From the NCBI GenBank assembly GCA_026929865.2, contig CM049411.1, forward strand, positions 2,502,501 through 2,566,500: 64,000 nt of DNA, in the 5' to 3' direction. Source of the stretch: Hyperoplus lanceolatus. Its lineage: Eukaryota; Chordata; Actinopteri; Uranoscopiformes; Ammodytidae. Of the stretch, positions 35,410 through 47,733 are shown one piece after another. The stretch's first letter is position 1. Each line of letters starts with the position of its first letter. A program made the translations under genes and the position numbers. The notes beneath the pieces are model-generated. The model saw only the letters and a program-made list of their open reading frames with translations. It had not been told where the DNA came from and made no database searches.

Positions 35410-38400
35410 AGCCTGCGATGTTGTTCACATTGATATGGGTCCCCCCTTTCTTTTTCATAAGGTTACATACACGCTTTGTGGTATGCCATGCAATAGGGCC
35501 CTAATAGTTGATAATGAAGATTGGGAAAATTAAAGGTGCACTAAGTTTTTTTGTTTTGTTTTTGTTTATTTTTGTTTTCCTTTAAGGCGTTCTAATATCT
35601 CAAATTAAAGGTACTCCACAGACGCATTGGTGTCTTGATATAGTCTAACTTTTGATGTGTAAAACTTAAAGGTGTGTTCAGAAATGTTTTGTTATTTTCT
35701 TTTGAGAAAAATAAAATAAAAAGAGGGAATAGTTTAGTGTTAGACACACTCAGTCGCTGTCTCAAGATGCACATTTCATGAACAGAGCAATTGCAAAGTA
35801 ATTAATGTTACTGTGTATTGTAGGTTTTGCTAATTTTTTTCTTTTCTCCCTCTCTAGTGGACAGCTGCGTGGTTCTTAAAGCTAGCTACACAGCAAAGGC
35901 AGGACAACTTAGTTTTAGGCTGATTAGTTTCTCTATAGTAATTAATAATTAACATTCATAAGGGGAACACTTTTATTTTTATTTTTATTTCTTTGTTTGG
36001 ATACTTTCCACCTGGAAAAGCCTCATTCATTCCCTTGACCTGCCACATTGATAACATGGAGAAGGACAAGCAGGACTATCTGTGATCTTACCCTCCCCCG
36101 GAACATACTCTGCTGTGGTCAAACTCAAAGACTCAGGACATTAATGACTGATGATTAATGACACTGTGACCTCCACCGATGGAAATTATGCTGAATTGCC
36201 CTTTACTGATCTGGAAGGAAGCAGGAGGGAGAAGTGTCTGGGACCCTTCTAGTCGACACCCCTCCCATGACCACTGTCACAGCAAATACAGCCCCAACCC
36301 CCGAGGATAACCCGAATGGCCCCCTCCATGGGGACACGACTGAAGCCTCTAAGTGCCTTCACCCTACCCACCATAAAGATAACCCGTCTGGCCCTCCGGC
36401 CACAAAACACAGACGTCTACAGACTCTCTCTCTCTGTGCAAAAATCAGAGAGCTCTCAAAACACCTCACTGTGTGTGTTTCGCAATGAACTATGGAAAGT
36501 GCTACGTGATCAACATCCCACAGCCAGCGATGTGGACGCCATGGACTAATACGATACAAGTGAAAAGTGAATACTGGATTACCTGTGGATGATGCCTGTC
36601 ATCAGCTACCATCACAGGAGGAAGACTGATGAATCTCCTGTACCTGCTACAGGCCAGTTCAGCCCACAACATGCAGAACCACCAGAGACAATAACATTCT
36701 GGCCCCATCGTCCATCCCATGTTTTGTTTTATTTTATTATTTGGCCCTGTGTTTCCCCTTTTGAATTCAGTTTTATTCAGACAGAGATTAGTTTATTTGA
36801 AACCTACTTAGTTATTGCCCTTGTGCCATTACAAATTATATAGTGAGTAGATACTGTAGGTTAACTTAATTGACCCTTAAAGCACATTAGGATACTTTTA
36901 ATATTATTCTTTTACTGTTTTTGTTTTACCCTTTACAAAAAGGATGAGCATTTTTTCTTTTATGTTTTAGGTTTTTGAACAAATCCACAGGTTGTTTTAC
37001 TTTTATTCTTTTTTGGTATCATTAAGGTTTTACCTTTGTCCACATTGAGGGACTTTAGTCAGTTCCTATTGAGGGACTTCAATAGGTTAAGTTTTTCTTT
37101 TCCAGTGTTTTATTATTGTTTTACAATACTTCATGGTATAAAAAGAGGGATATTATATAGGTTATCTCCAGGAGCGACACACACACACATACACATACAC
37201 ATACAGACACACACTTCACTACACATGAATTGCTCCTAAGGACATGAGGAGAGGGAGGTCATATGCCTTCTTCTGATGTCTGGCAAATTAACTGTTAAAT
37301 GTTTGTCTGTACTAATTGTTTGTCTCAAGCTTTGTGTTGACCAGGTACAGCAAGCTGTGCCCGGAGCAACTAGCAAGACTCCAGAGGAGGTGCGGGTCAA
37401 AGTTCACATTCACAGAGAAAGTGAGCTTAGAACCTAAGTGGTGAAATGTATGCAGTAAATTGAACGTACTTCCAAGTAAATTATGTAAGTCTGGAGCACT
37501 TTGGCACCACTCACATTGGGCACCTCATCTCAAACGACCTCTCCATTGACAGAGGCTATTAAATAAATTGCAACCAAGTGTTGACTCTAAAAACGGATAA
37601 GTTAAAACTAATTGTCTACGAAGACTGAAGCCGTAACCAATTTTTTATTAGAAATGTTATCACTGACTAAGTGTCCTGCCCTGTTTTGTTAAGGCCCCAA
37701 TCTTAAAGTAAATGTATGCTCTGACTGTGCTCTCAGAGCCAATGACCCCTTGATATGGGTTTTTGAAATTGACGAATGAATCACCCTTAGTAAAGTTAAT
37801 TCACCCTTAGTATGTGAATTTAGAAATGTTAACCCTTTGTATTTGACTTTGAACCCCTGAAGTGAAAGCTTCTATGTGTTTTGTGTGTTTAGTAAATTGA
37901 AAATCAATGTTTTGTCTAATATTGTGTTTCCCTTTTACTTCCAGACTAAGATTAGTTACTGTTAACACCCACCATGGACTTGTAGCCTTTTTATAATTTT
38001 TGTAAACAATTTGAAACTAGATAAAATGATAAATTACGAAATAATACATTAATGCCTGATGTGGATAATGTCATCTGTTTTTTTAGAACCATTCTAGGTA
38101 CTGTGTTATTTAGATTAATGCCTGATCACTGATCATGAAGGATTAGAATGTGTACTGTTTAGTGTTGTTTTTACTCTGATAAATGTAAAACCGAGTCTAA
38201 TGTTTTCCTCTGAATCACTCACTCATTTTCCTTTCATTGTTGTCTATGTTGGTAATTACTTTTGTTGTTTAAATAGGCCATATTGAGGGTCTGTTGTTAG
38301 TGTTTACCCAATAGTAAGTAGATGATTTACAAGTTGACTGAGCGTGTAGTGCTTAGTCCCAAACTATATTTTTCCTGTTTAAAAATACGTTAGAAACGTA

Positions 38401-38413
38401 TTTATTGAGGGTT

Positions 38414-38956
38414 TGTTAGGAAAAATAAACGCTAATTTGTATGATATTAGCCCCCCCCCCCATTAATATGCATTTACTCTTGTATAATCAATTTAAACAA
38501 GTTGTTTATTCTACACATTTGACTTTAGTAAATGTTCTCACTCAACATTTCTTGGTGCTTTGGAGACAGGAGGTAGAACAGCACTAAAGCTTGTTGTAAA
38601 ACTTTATGATGTTTCCCCATAATATAAGCCTAGAAGGATGTATCTGGTTAATAACAAAGATCTTGAAGGCTGGGAAGCTAACCCAGTTGTAAAGTTCAGC
38701 AGAGGATGGCTAAGATGTGGACAAGAGGAGGACCCTGAAATCTGCATGACAACAACATTCGACCAATCAGAAGACATGTTAGACAATATAATACTCTGAT
38801 GTAGAGAAGGACTTCTCTTCTTCCCGCTTTTCTGTCCTGTCAACATGCCTTGTCAATTTACTCAAATAAAATACTGAGGCCTAGATCCTGGATTTTTACA
38901 CCTTTGTCCATAGTCATTTTTCCTTCATAAATAGGCATTTTTACACGCATCTGATA
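38414..38956 (+). repeat. 3' LTR
   Basis: Same length as the 5' LTR and differing at about three sites. It is followed directly by the duplicated CTAG and the rest of the SNTX exon. Confidence 0.88.
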
Positions 38957-40095
38957 CTAGCAGCTGCCACAAAATGTTGTCATGGACAAACCAAGAAACC
39001 ATGAATACCCAACAGTTGGATCTCATTAAGCAGGGCACTGCAAGTCATGTAGTTACAGACATCCAATATGGGGCAAATGCATACTTTGTGTTTGACAGTG
39101 GGAAGTTAGAGGCCAGCAGAGTGGAAGCCGTGATAAAGAAGATCCCCTTTAATGGTAAGGGTACGGTAGACATCATGCTGACTGCTGAAGAAAAAGCCCT
39201 GACAAAGCAATTATCCTGCACATTCTATGGAGACTTCACTCTTGACAGCAACCCTGCAACGTTTGATGCTGCAGTGAAGACCTTCGCAGAACTTCCAAAG
39301 TTGATGGGTGAAAATGGAGAGAACAGTGTTCCAATAGGGGTTTGGTTGACGCCACTTAAATCATTTGTTGATGTTTCAAAGCCTATCCCAAGTGAAGGAT
39401 ATCACAGACAGAAGAGATTTGATCTGGTGTAAGTCATTTTCCATGCTTTTTCTTCAGTCAGAAATACACAGTACTAATAACTCTCCTCTGGAAACCTGAC
39501 TGAGGATCAAAATGTCTAACGACACATTTTTCTTTTCTTCTCCCCATCAGATGCCTGTGATCTCACCCTGGACCCAAACACTACAAACAACTGGCTCCAG
39601 CTGTCTGAGGGAAACAAAAAGGCAACATGTGGGGAAAAGCAGACAGATCTCCCTGATCATCCAGAGAGGTTTGATACACATCCTCAGGTGTTGTGCAAAG
39701 AGAGCTTAAAGGGGCGCCATTACTTTGAGGTTGAAATGAGTTCTGGTGGTGACCAAAATGTGTATGCAGGTGTCATGTACAAGGGAGTTGAAAGAAAAGG
39801 AGATCAGGAAACAGCCAAGTTCGGAAACAATCCCAAATCCTGGTGTTTCGGCAAACAAGGAAGCAAATGTTTTGCATACCATAATGGTAAATTGCAGATC
39901 GATCCTATTCCCGCGACTGACTCCAGAATTGGGGTGTATCTGGACTGGCCTGCTGGCACTCTGTCCTTTTACAAAGTCTCTTCCAACACACTGAGTCACC
40001 TCTACACCTTCCCCAACAAATTCACTGAGCCTGTTTACCCAGGCCTCTATGTGTATCACCCTGGCAATTATGCCTACCTGAATCCAGCTGAATAA

Positions 40096-41600
40096 AAGCA
40101 CTGAGAACACTGATTTGATTCTTAATCTGTTGATGGGGATATTTGTTCATATTTAAAGTTTAAACAACACCATCCCAATTTAGCTTGAACACACCCCTTG
40201 ACAAATTAAAGAATTTCATTCAAACCCAGAGGGACCAGGGAAGCTTAAGTGGTGTGGAGGGTGTGATAAAGTGACTAAACTGTCATTTTCTGTTTTTCAC
40301 TCCATGTTGATTTTATGCACATAATTCCTTCTAAACTGATAGTGCTTCCCTACTTTAAATATATAGGGTTTAAACTTTCTGTAATTGGTATAATTGGGGT
40401 GGGTGGTGTGATCAACTGACTGTATTTGTACCTGACTTGTACTTTACAGCTTCAAATTGGTTTTGAACGTGTATTACTTGTTTTATCACAGATAATTATT
40501 TAATTGCAACATTCTACACAAATTCCTGATAGTTAAAGGTTAAGAGCCTATATTGTTGATATAATCTTGCTTTTTCAACATTAGTATCTTTAAATAGTTA
40601 ATCATAGCCAATGCATAAGGGTTGTTTTGCATAACTTGATTTGTTGAATTGATCATGTTTAATTGGTAGTTAGGGGGATTTTTCGGTTAATTTTGAATGT
40701 GATCCGTTTATTCTGTGTGGTATTGTAATAACAGCATATTATCCTAATACAATATAAGATGAAAACTGTTGTTTTTATTTTCAGTCTGTACCTTAAACCT
40801 GACCCAGGGTTCAGTTAATGAATTATTAATGACTAAGTAATCATTTACTGTTCTGAGGAGAGAATTGCTGTTAACACCATTGTTTGAGATGTAAAGCAAA
40901 ATGCTGATGTTTATAGAACTGACTCAATGTCAGATTCCTATGACACTGTAACACCTGTTGGACATGTTAACTCTCTTCTATGGCAGAATATTCAATAAAG
41001 TTGAGTGACCTGAGTTTAAGACTGTGTGCTTCTTGTTATTTCCTGTAGGTTAAAAAGTCGAACAAAAGGTTATAAGACATATTAAGACATATTAAGACAC
41101 GTCAGTATCTCTAAATGCAAAAAAGACTTCAATTACATATCTTAAATCCTAGGAAGACATTATGTAGCTTTCCTTCATTACAATAGCAAATAAAGCAGAG
41201 AAAAAGCTATATTTGTAAAACTGCCTCATGGATTTTAAGAAGAAAATTAAGTTAAGTTAAGTCACTTTATTGTAACTTAGTTAAAATACTCAATTGTCTA
41301 CCTGTTGTATGTAAGAGGAAGACGTGTGTTTGGCTTGTGCATGATCACACATATAAACACATTTAGATAATAACAGAATATAATAATTCTACTGCCTAGT
41401 TTAACGGCCTTGGAGTGCCTTTCTTTTGACACAAGCCATGATACAGTGTTGACATTAAGTATAAACCCAAGTATGGATCTATAGACTTTGTTGGAAGTGC
41501 ATTTGCTAAACTCAAATTTCCTTAGCATTATAATAATCTTTGTTTTGCTTTTTTGTTAATTAATTCCTCATGGTTAGTGAAGGATATGTTTGGGACTTTC
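40096..41600 (+). other. 3' flank of SNTX pseudogene 3
   Basis: Aligns by eye with the flanks of fragment 2 and gene 4. It has the GAGGGACCAGGGAAGC block, TTAATGACTAAGTAATCATT, and AATAAA at 40994-40999. It lacks the CACTG-ended insertion and so gives the empty site for it. Confidence 0.6.
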
Positions 41601-42960
41601 CCCAGGTATGTAAAACAGCTCACTTCCTCCGCCTCTTGACCTCTCACCATAAGTGGTTTTGACAGGTTACTATTGCTGCAAATACACATTTCATTTGTTT
41701 ATGTGATTTTCAATGTTCAATACAAGATGGCTGTCATAACCCCTATTAACAAGGTATTTTACATAGTTTTATATGTGTTTAATGATTGGGCATCAGTAAG
41801 GCGTGTCACTGAAGCTACGTCATCTGCATCATTAACTGGTCTAAGGTAGGGCTGCTCAATTATGGCAAAAATGATAATCACGATTATTTTTATTGATATT
41901 GTAATCACGATTATTAAAGATGATTATTGACTGTAGGGATGCCCCAAAATGAAAATTCTGTAAATTATTTCAACATTGCATAAATTAAACTCCCAAATGT
42001 GCTCCTCAAACATAGCCTACAACTAAAGCCACCATAAATAAATAAACAGTGAAACCTTCCAATCAAAGAGTAAAATTAATATTTTACTAGGGATGTGATT
42101 GTGCAACTCATTTATTTGCACGTTGAGGAGGTATGTATCTACAAAAAGATCAACTCATTGCCTTTTTTTTTTACAGTGCAGGTTGAGTTGCTGAAAAAAA
42201 CTGCACAGCAGCTACCGACATAATATTCAGACTTCAGAATTTGCATCAAAGCCCTAATGATCATAAAAACAAGAGGCTTTATTTAAACGATGTCCATGGT
42301 GGTTATTGTAATTTCACTGTATATTTTCTCTAGTCGCGCTGTCAGTTTGGCGACATGGCTCTGTGTATCCAGGCTCAAGAAATGCAATCCGTTCGCGGAA
42401 GCCTTCCACATCAACAACGTTAACGGGCAGGGTATCTCCGGTTCATTTTAGCCGTAAAGCCACAGGGCTTTTCTGGAGTAACCCCTGACTGCAGCTCCCG
42501 CTCCTCCTCGATCTGCGAGCTGCAGTCAGGGGCACTTGCTTTTCTGTGCGGCGGCTCCCACTGGCGAGGTGTCACTGTGAATGACACCGTTACCCACCGG
42601 CACGGAGTTTCAACTGGCAACTTGGTATTTCGGGGGCAAGGCAAGTTTGATTATAAAGCAGCACTCTGCTAATGAAATACTTAATCATAATTAAAAGATC
42701 TGTCTATTGAATACATATAAGCCTATCTGCAAACTCTCTTATTTGTTCCACATAAATGCTGTGGTCATTGGGAAGGTTTTTATAGCTCACAGATGAGATG
42801 AAATACATACAATCAAACTAATTTAGCCTAAATACTAATTTGTTTTATATACCCTATCTTGTTTTATGGTTTGGTTTTTAAATAAAAAAAGAAGTTCCAA
42901 TTATGTTTGTGTGCTGTTCTAGGGCTGGGGTGGGGGGGTCTACATTGTGGGCTATTTGAA
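41601..42960. other. Intergenic, no gene recognised
   Basis: Includes a region near 41845-41950 with ATAATCACGATTATT repeats, typical of hAT-related MITE ends, but I could not pair the termini. A GC-richer patch lies at 42340-42640 with no supportable frame. Confidence 0.35.
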
Positions 42961-42977
42961 TTGCAAATACAATATTA

Positions 42978-42983
42978 TAATAT

Positions 42984-43053
<70 letters not shown>
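42978..43053. repeat. (TA)n microsatellite
   Basis: Near-perfect TA array that served as the target of the adjoining hAT-type MITE. Confidence 0.9.
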
Positions 43054-43056
<3 letters not shown>

Positions 43057-43442
43057 GGCTGTCAAATTAACGCGTTAATTTCGATTAATTAATCACAGAA
43101 AAATTAACGCGATTAAAAAAATTAACGCAGATTAATCGCACTTCTATAATGCCCTTTGACCCGGTGCAAAAATGGTGCGTAGCTGCACCGAGCTGCACCT
43201 GAAGCAGACACAGCCCGCGCGGGTGAAAGGGAGAAAAGTAAAGAGAGAAGCAGGGGACCGAGGGCTCTATGGACGGTTTAATAAGCATAAAGGTAGGAAG
43301 ACATCTTACTTTATTCTACGCAGCCAGTGTCTGTGCATTATTGATTTAGTGGGTGCAACAATGTAGGCTAGGTTCAAAACAGTATCTCTCAATCTTTCTC
43401 CCCGTGTCTCAATTTTGTTTGCTAGCGTCTCGTCGTCCGCGT

Positions 43443-43491
<49 letters not shown>

Positions 43492-43595
43492 TCTCAATAT
43501 TTTTGCCTATGAGTACGACGATGGTGAATGAATCGGCATAAGCATCTGTGACAGTGCAGCGCTGTCTGTTGTGGAGACAGAAGTTACGAGAGACG

Positions 43596-43626
<31 letters not shown>

Positions 43627-43757
43627 ACTGTAGTAGGCTATACAGCTGTTTATAAACAGGTATAAAAGTGTCATAAAAGTATGCGATTAATTTAGATTAA
43701 TTAATCACAGAGCCTGTAATTAATTAGATTATTTTTTTTAATCACTTGACAGCCCTA
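43054..43757. mobile_element. hAT-type MITE with TAGGGCTGTC ends, copy 2
   Basis: Near-identical to the copy at 11193-11933, starting TAGGGCTGTCAAATTAACGC and ending TTGACAGCCCTA. It sits inside a long TA array, so its 8-bp duplication cannot be told from the array. The (GT)n and (GA)n arrays inside differ in length from copy 1. Confidence 0.85.
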
Positions 43758-43767
43758 ATATATATAC

Positions 43768-43853
<86 letters not shown>
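43758..43853. repeat. (TA)n microsatellite, right part
   Basis: The other side of the TA array split by the hAT-type MITE. Confidence 0.88.
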
Positions 43854-43857
<4 letters not shown>

Positions 43858-44140
43858 ATTTTAGAAGAAATACACTGAATTACAAGTGTAGAGAATGTGT
43901 GTGATAAAATTCTCATTAAAATGAGAACAAATAATGGGACAAATAGAAGGTTTAGGCTAGAAAAGTTAAAAATTAGCACCACCCAGTGTCTGGTGTTATA
44001 ATTGTTAGGGCCTGACATCATTCCTTCTTCAGTTTATCTTTCATCTCTCTGACGTGGCTGTGACTGTGTGCTCGTGTGTGTGTGTTGCGTGTCTGCAGTG
44101 CTGGCTGCAGGTATTTAAATGGATCATGTTATTGTTACAT

Positions 44141-44197
<57 letters not shown>
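44141..44197. repeat. (CA)n microsatellite
   Basis: Perfect CA array inside the tandemly duplicated region. Confidence 0.9.
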
Positions 44198-44198
<1 letters not shown>

Positions 44199-44286
44199 AG
44201 CGGGGCAGACAGATAGATTCTGCAGTCTAGCTTTCATCTTCTGTTCTGAGTCTGTTGAGTGTTTTTGCCTTTACTTTTATCTTTAA

Positions 44287-44612
44287 CCCTCCTGTTATGT
44301 TCCGGGTCAAATTGACCCGTTTCAAAGTTTGAAGATCTAGGAAAAATAGTTAAAAGTATTTTTTCAGTATGAAACTTCTTCTGCTTGCCTTAATTAGGGT
44401 AATCAACATATAACATGAAAATATTTCATCTCACACATTTGTAACCACCCCCTGCATGTTTATATCACATAGATACTGTTCGGGTCAATTTGACCCGGCA
44501 GTAAAACTGGAGGTAAAAGGGTGTCAGAAATGTAAGACTATTTCTTTCTTTACAACTGTGAGACATATTTCACCCAAATCTCACACACACACACACACAT
44601 ACACACACCCAC

Positions 44613-44682
<70 letters not shown>

Positions 44683-46011
44683 ACAGTTGCAAGTGTTATG
44701 ACTTTTGAACCATTTATGTTCCCTTATGTTCCACCCACATTCAGTGGACACTCAACAGGGGAGGGGCAAAACATATAAAATATTCTCTGCATGGGAGTCC
44801 TACCAACATTCCACTCTGTCAGGCAGACCTTTACACAATGAGCAGCAGAAGCAAAAGGATGACAGTCCAGGAGGCTCTGGAAGTCATCATTGATCATGAC
44901 AGTGAAATAGAGGAGGATGTATCTTGAGCTAAATTCTGATTCTAATGATTCTGAATTTGAACCAGATGAGGGAATTGCTATTCCTATTCCTCCAAGCAAG
45001 ACATTCATGTCAAAAAATTGTGAAATTCATCCCCAAATATGCGTCTGCAGAAAACATACAGGTGAAACTCATATAATTAGAATATCATTGAAAATGAATT
45101 GGAATTGAGGCAATAAGTCATGCAGAATGGACCCAAACCAAGTACTGAGTACACATGCATGATTATACTTTATAGAGGGCTGATATTTCTGTATTAAAAA
45201 TCCCTTTTTTATTGATTTCATGTAATATTCAAATTTTCTGAGATTTTAAATTTGGGGTTTTCATAAACTGTGTAAATCATAATAATCTAAATTATAACAA
45301 ATAAAGGCTTTGAATATCTCACCTTTCATGTAATGGGTCTATTTACTATATTAGTTTCACCTTTTGAGTCAAATTACTGAAATAAATGAACTTTTGCATA
45401 TTCTAATTTTTCGAGTTTCAGTGCCAGGGCCCACTAGGATGGCACTGACTCGTGTGACTGACATCAAGTCAGCTTTTGAGCTGGTCATGCCAGATTCAAT
45501 ACAGAAAATCATTCTGGAAATGACTAATCCTGGAAGGGAGGTGTGTTTTTGGGGAAAATTGGAAGGAGCTGGACAAAACACATTTAGATGCGTCTTTGGG
45601 GCTCCTCATCCTGGCTGGGGTCGAAGGATGAATCAACAGCAAGTCTGTGGGATGCAGAGACAGGCAGGGCTATATTTCAAGCCACAATGTCTCTGGAGAC
45701 TTTTCACATTTTCTCCAGTGTTTCAAAAGTAATAAAGTGGTGAAACATTACAAAAAAAGTTTGAACATGTATTTTTTTAATGAAAAACGAGTGAATTATC
45801 CTTATTGAACCATTACCTGCTAGAGGTAAGGAACACCACATTGCACTAAATATTGATAGAACAGTTAGTAATGGAGTTGGTAATGACATGTGCACACTGC
45901 TTGTTAGGATTCTTTTTGGTTTAGGACATCTTTTGGAGATTTAAACATGCCCCGGGTCAAATTGACCCGGAACACCATTGCTGTCCCTGACAAATGAACA
46001 TAACAGGAGGG
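44287..46011 (+). mobile_element. piggyBac transposon, decayed
   Basis: The termini CCCTCCTGTTATGTTC and GAACATAACAGGAGGG-like sequence are flanked by TTAA (44283-44286 and 46012-46015). A coding relic starts at 44838 (MSSRSKRMTVQEALEVI, then an acidic tract, then a stop). Coding resumes at about 45424-45730 with RVTDIKSAFELVMPDSIQKI, which matches the start of the piggyBac DDE transposase domain. The catalytic core beyond that is missing. Three near-palindromes CGGGTCAAATTGACCCG lie near the ends. A MITE (45060-45421) and a CA array (44582-44692) are also inside. Confidence 0.85.
45060..45421. mobile_element. MITE with AGGTGAAACT ends inside the piggyBac element
   Basis: The left end contains GGTGAAACTCATATAATTAG and the right end TTCTAATTTTTCGAGTTTCA, imperfect reverse complements with an AGAATAT core. 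The interior has GGTTTTCATAAACTG-type AT-rich sequence. This end type is very common in fish genomes (from memory). Confidence 0.65.
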
Positions 46012-46087
46012 TTAACTTGTAGTTACTGGTTTTGGAAAGAAACTTTATTTTTGATTCCTCTGTATGTCCGGCACATATTGCATAATT

Positions 46088-46264
46088 TTTTTTAAAGATA
46101 TTTTATGGGCAATTGTTGCTTTATTAGACAGTGTGTAGAGACATAAATGGGGCATAGAGGGAAAGACATGCAGAGAACTGACCTGGACGGGATTTGAACC
46201 CGGGTCTGCTGCAGGGCCTGGGCCCGGATGGGGACACCCTACCCACTGCGCCACGGACGCCCCC
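46088..46264 (-). mobile_element. tRNA-derived SINE
   Basis: The minus strand begins GGGGGCGTCCGTGGCGCAGT, with a TGGCGCAGTGGG A-box-like sequence, then GGGTTCAAATCCCG as a B box about 60 bases on. It ends in an A-rich tail. It resembles SINEs with a tRNA head. Confidence 0.7.
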
Positions 46265-46757
46265 ATGTAGTGCATCATTTATGATAAAGTTGACTTGACT
46301 TGACGTATTGTCTCAATAGCACATGTCTCTCCTCAGATTGTGATTTATAATTATTATTGGCGATCAGAGGATCAACTATTTCTCCAGGGTGTATAATGAA
46401 CCCAGTACAGAGCAGGCCCATGCTCCAGTGAACTGAGGTCTTACAATCCTTACAGTATATTGCTTGACACTTGACACAGCACCTATTCAGGAACTCTAAA
46501 GTAAAGTGTATAAAAACTAGCTACTTACATTAACCTACAGAATATTCAGGAAATCAGTAAGGGCACTATGAAAGCCACATAATATGACATGTGGCACCTG
46601 ATCAACTGCCCTCCTACCTGAAGGCTGCCTTTAGCACCACCCAGTGTCTGGTGTTATAGTTGTTAGCCTGCTGGGCCTGACATCATTCCTTCTTGCCAGT
46701 CAAACATTGCTCATCCATCTTTACTAGCAGTGCTTTTTAAGTTTCAATGTCAAGTTT

Positions 46758-47104
46758 CATTAAATTAAATTAAATTAAATGTATTTACGGCTCTTGACCA
46801 TAGTATAATGGTATGGAGCACAACACATTCAAATAATAACAGAACAAAACAATGGTGTACGGCATGGACAACACACAAAAGCTACTCAAACAATGGCAGG
46901 ACATTTTTCAGAAAGTCTCCTGTTTTACCAATAACCTTTGGTCTTTCTGACCTCAAAAGCAAAATCAGTTTAAACATAGATGGAGGATTAACATAATACT
47001 TCGGCAGGCACTTCTTTCTATAATACATTACATTTATATTCTTACACCCAAACAGGACATGACACTCATCGGCAAAACAATTGTCATCACAAATGTCACA
47101 CATT
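46758..47104 (-). mobile_element. 3' end of a non-LTR retrotransposon
   Basis: The minus strand encodes CDICDDNCFADECHVLFGCK and YYVNPPSMFKLILLL. This is the cysteine-rich C-terminal tail seen in many fish and invertebrate LINE polyproteins. It ends in a (TTTAA)n tail. The homologous unit at 48.7 kb lacks it, so the insertion is clear. Severe 5' truncation is usual for LINEs. Confidence 0.7.
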
Positions 47105-47639
47105 TTTCACACTTTTTCATATGTAGATAAACACATGATAAACAAGCTGTACATTGAAATATACTGTAGAGTCAGGTCAGATCAGCAGGACAATTAACTG
47201 AGGCTGTGAGGCAGATATGCCCGGTCACTTCTAAAAAAGGATTACTGCGAAGTCACTTTGACTAGCAGATAAAATGGATATTGACTTCTGGGCTGCGCTC
47301 AGCACGGTTTGTTTTACCACTATATTTGGAACCATCAAAGCACTGGGAGCAGGCAGAGAGATAGGTAAACATCAGGCACATTACATGATGTCATTCCTTT
47401 GAAACACTCTTTCATTCAACAGACACAGTATGACTGTTCATTTTAAATAAAGACTACTGTGGAGTTAATTTGAATAGCAGATCAAATAGATATGTAATGA
47501 GCCAATCTGGCAGGCACGTGCTTAATGACTTCTACCATGGCTACAGTTTACTCTTTCAACAAACTTCCACTTTGCCTTAACTTTAACAGTCATAAACGAC
47601 ATAACACCGTCATGTCATGTTTGAATGGATCACGTTGTG

Positions 47640-47665
47640 CACACACACGCACGCACACACGCACG

Positions 47666-47730
<65 letters not shown>
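47640..47730. repeat. (CA)n microsatellite
   Basis: Compound CACG/CA array, about 90 bp. Confidence 0.9.

Positions 47731-47733
<3 letters not shown>

Larger units (their letters stand above)
33594..38956 (+). mobile_element. LTR retroelement, non-autonomous, inserted in SNTX exon
   Basis: Two 543-bp direct repeats (33594-34136 and 38414-38956) begin TGTTAGG and end CTGATA. I counted about three differences between them, so the insertion is young. Host CTAG is duplicated at 33590-33593 and 38957-38960. A TGG-starting 18-mer two bases after the left repeat (34139-34156) resembles a tRNA primer-binding site. The 4.28-kb interior has no frame I can identify as gag, protease, reverse transcriptase, integrase or env, only a short open frame at 36234-36488. 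It therefore looks like a large non-autonomous derivative that needed proteins from another element. A (CA)n array is at about 35353-35407. Confidence 0.88.
29630..40095 (+). pseudogene. SNTX-like pseudogene, gene 3
   Basis: Exons: 29621-29720 (ATG at 29630), 33350-33593 continuing at 38961-39428, and 39551-40095 (PRY-SPRY, TAA stop). Lesion 1: codon 13 is TGA (29666-29668) where the sister copy at 50.8 kb has CGA. Lesion 2: an LTR element of 5.36 kb splits the large exon, with CTAG duplicated at both edges. Lesion 3: around 39370-39395 the exon jumps from the end of the MACPF-like domain to its last codons, removing most of the FAT and thioredoxin-like parts and shifting the frame before the donor. 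The PRY-SPRY exon itself remains open and keeps LDWPAGTLSFYKVS. No full-length product is possible. Confidence 0.88.

Noticed and set aside
36234..36488. Short open frame in the LTR element interior, considered as gag
   Set aside because: Pro/Thr-rich, with no nucleocapsid Cys-His box or other recognised gag feature; not enough to call a gene.
39706..40110. 134-codon minus-strand frame
   Set aside because: Antisense to the PRY-SPRY exon of pseudogene 3.
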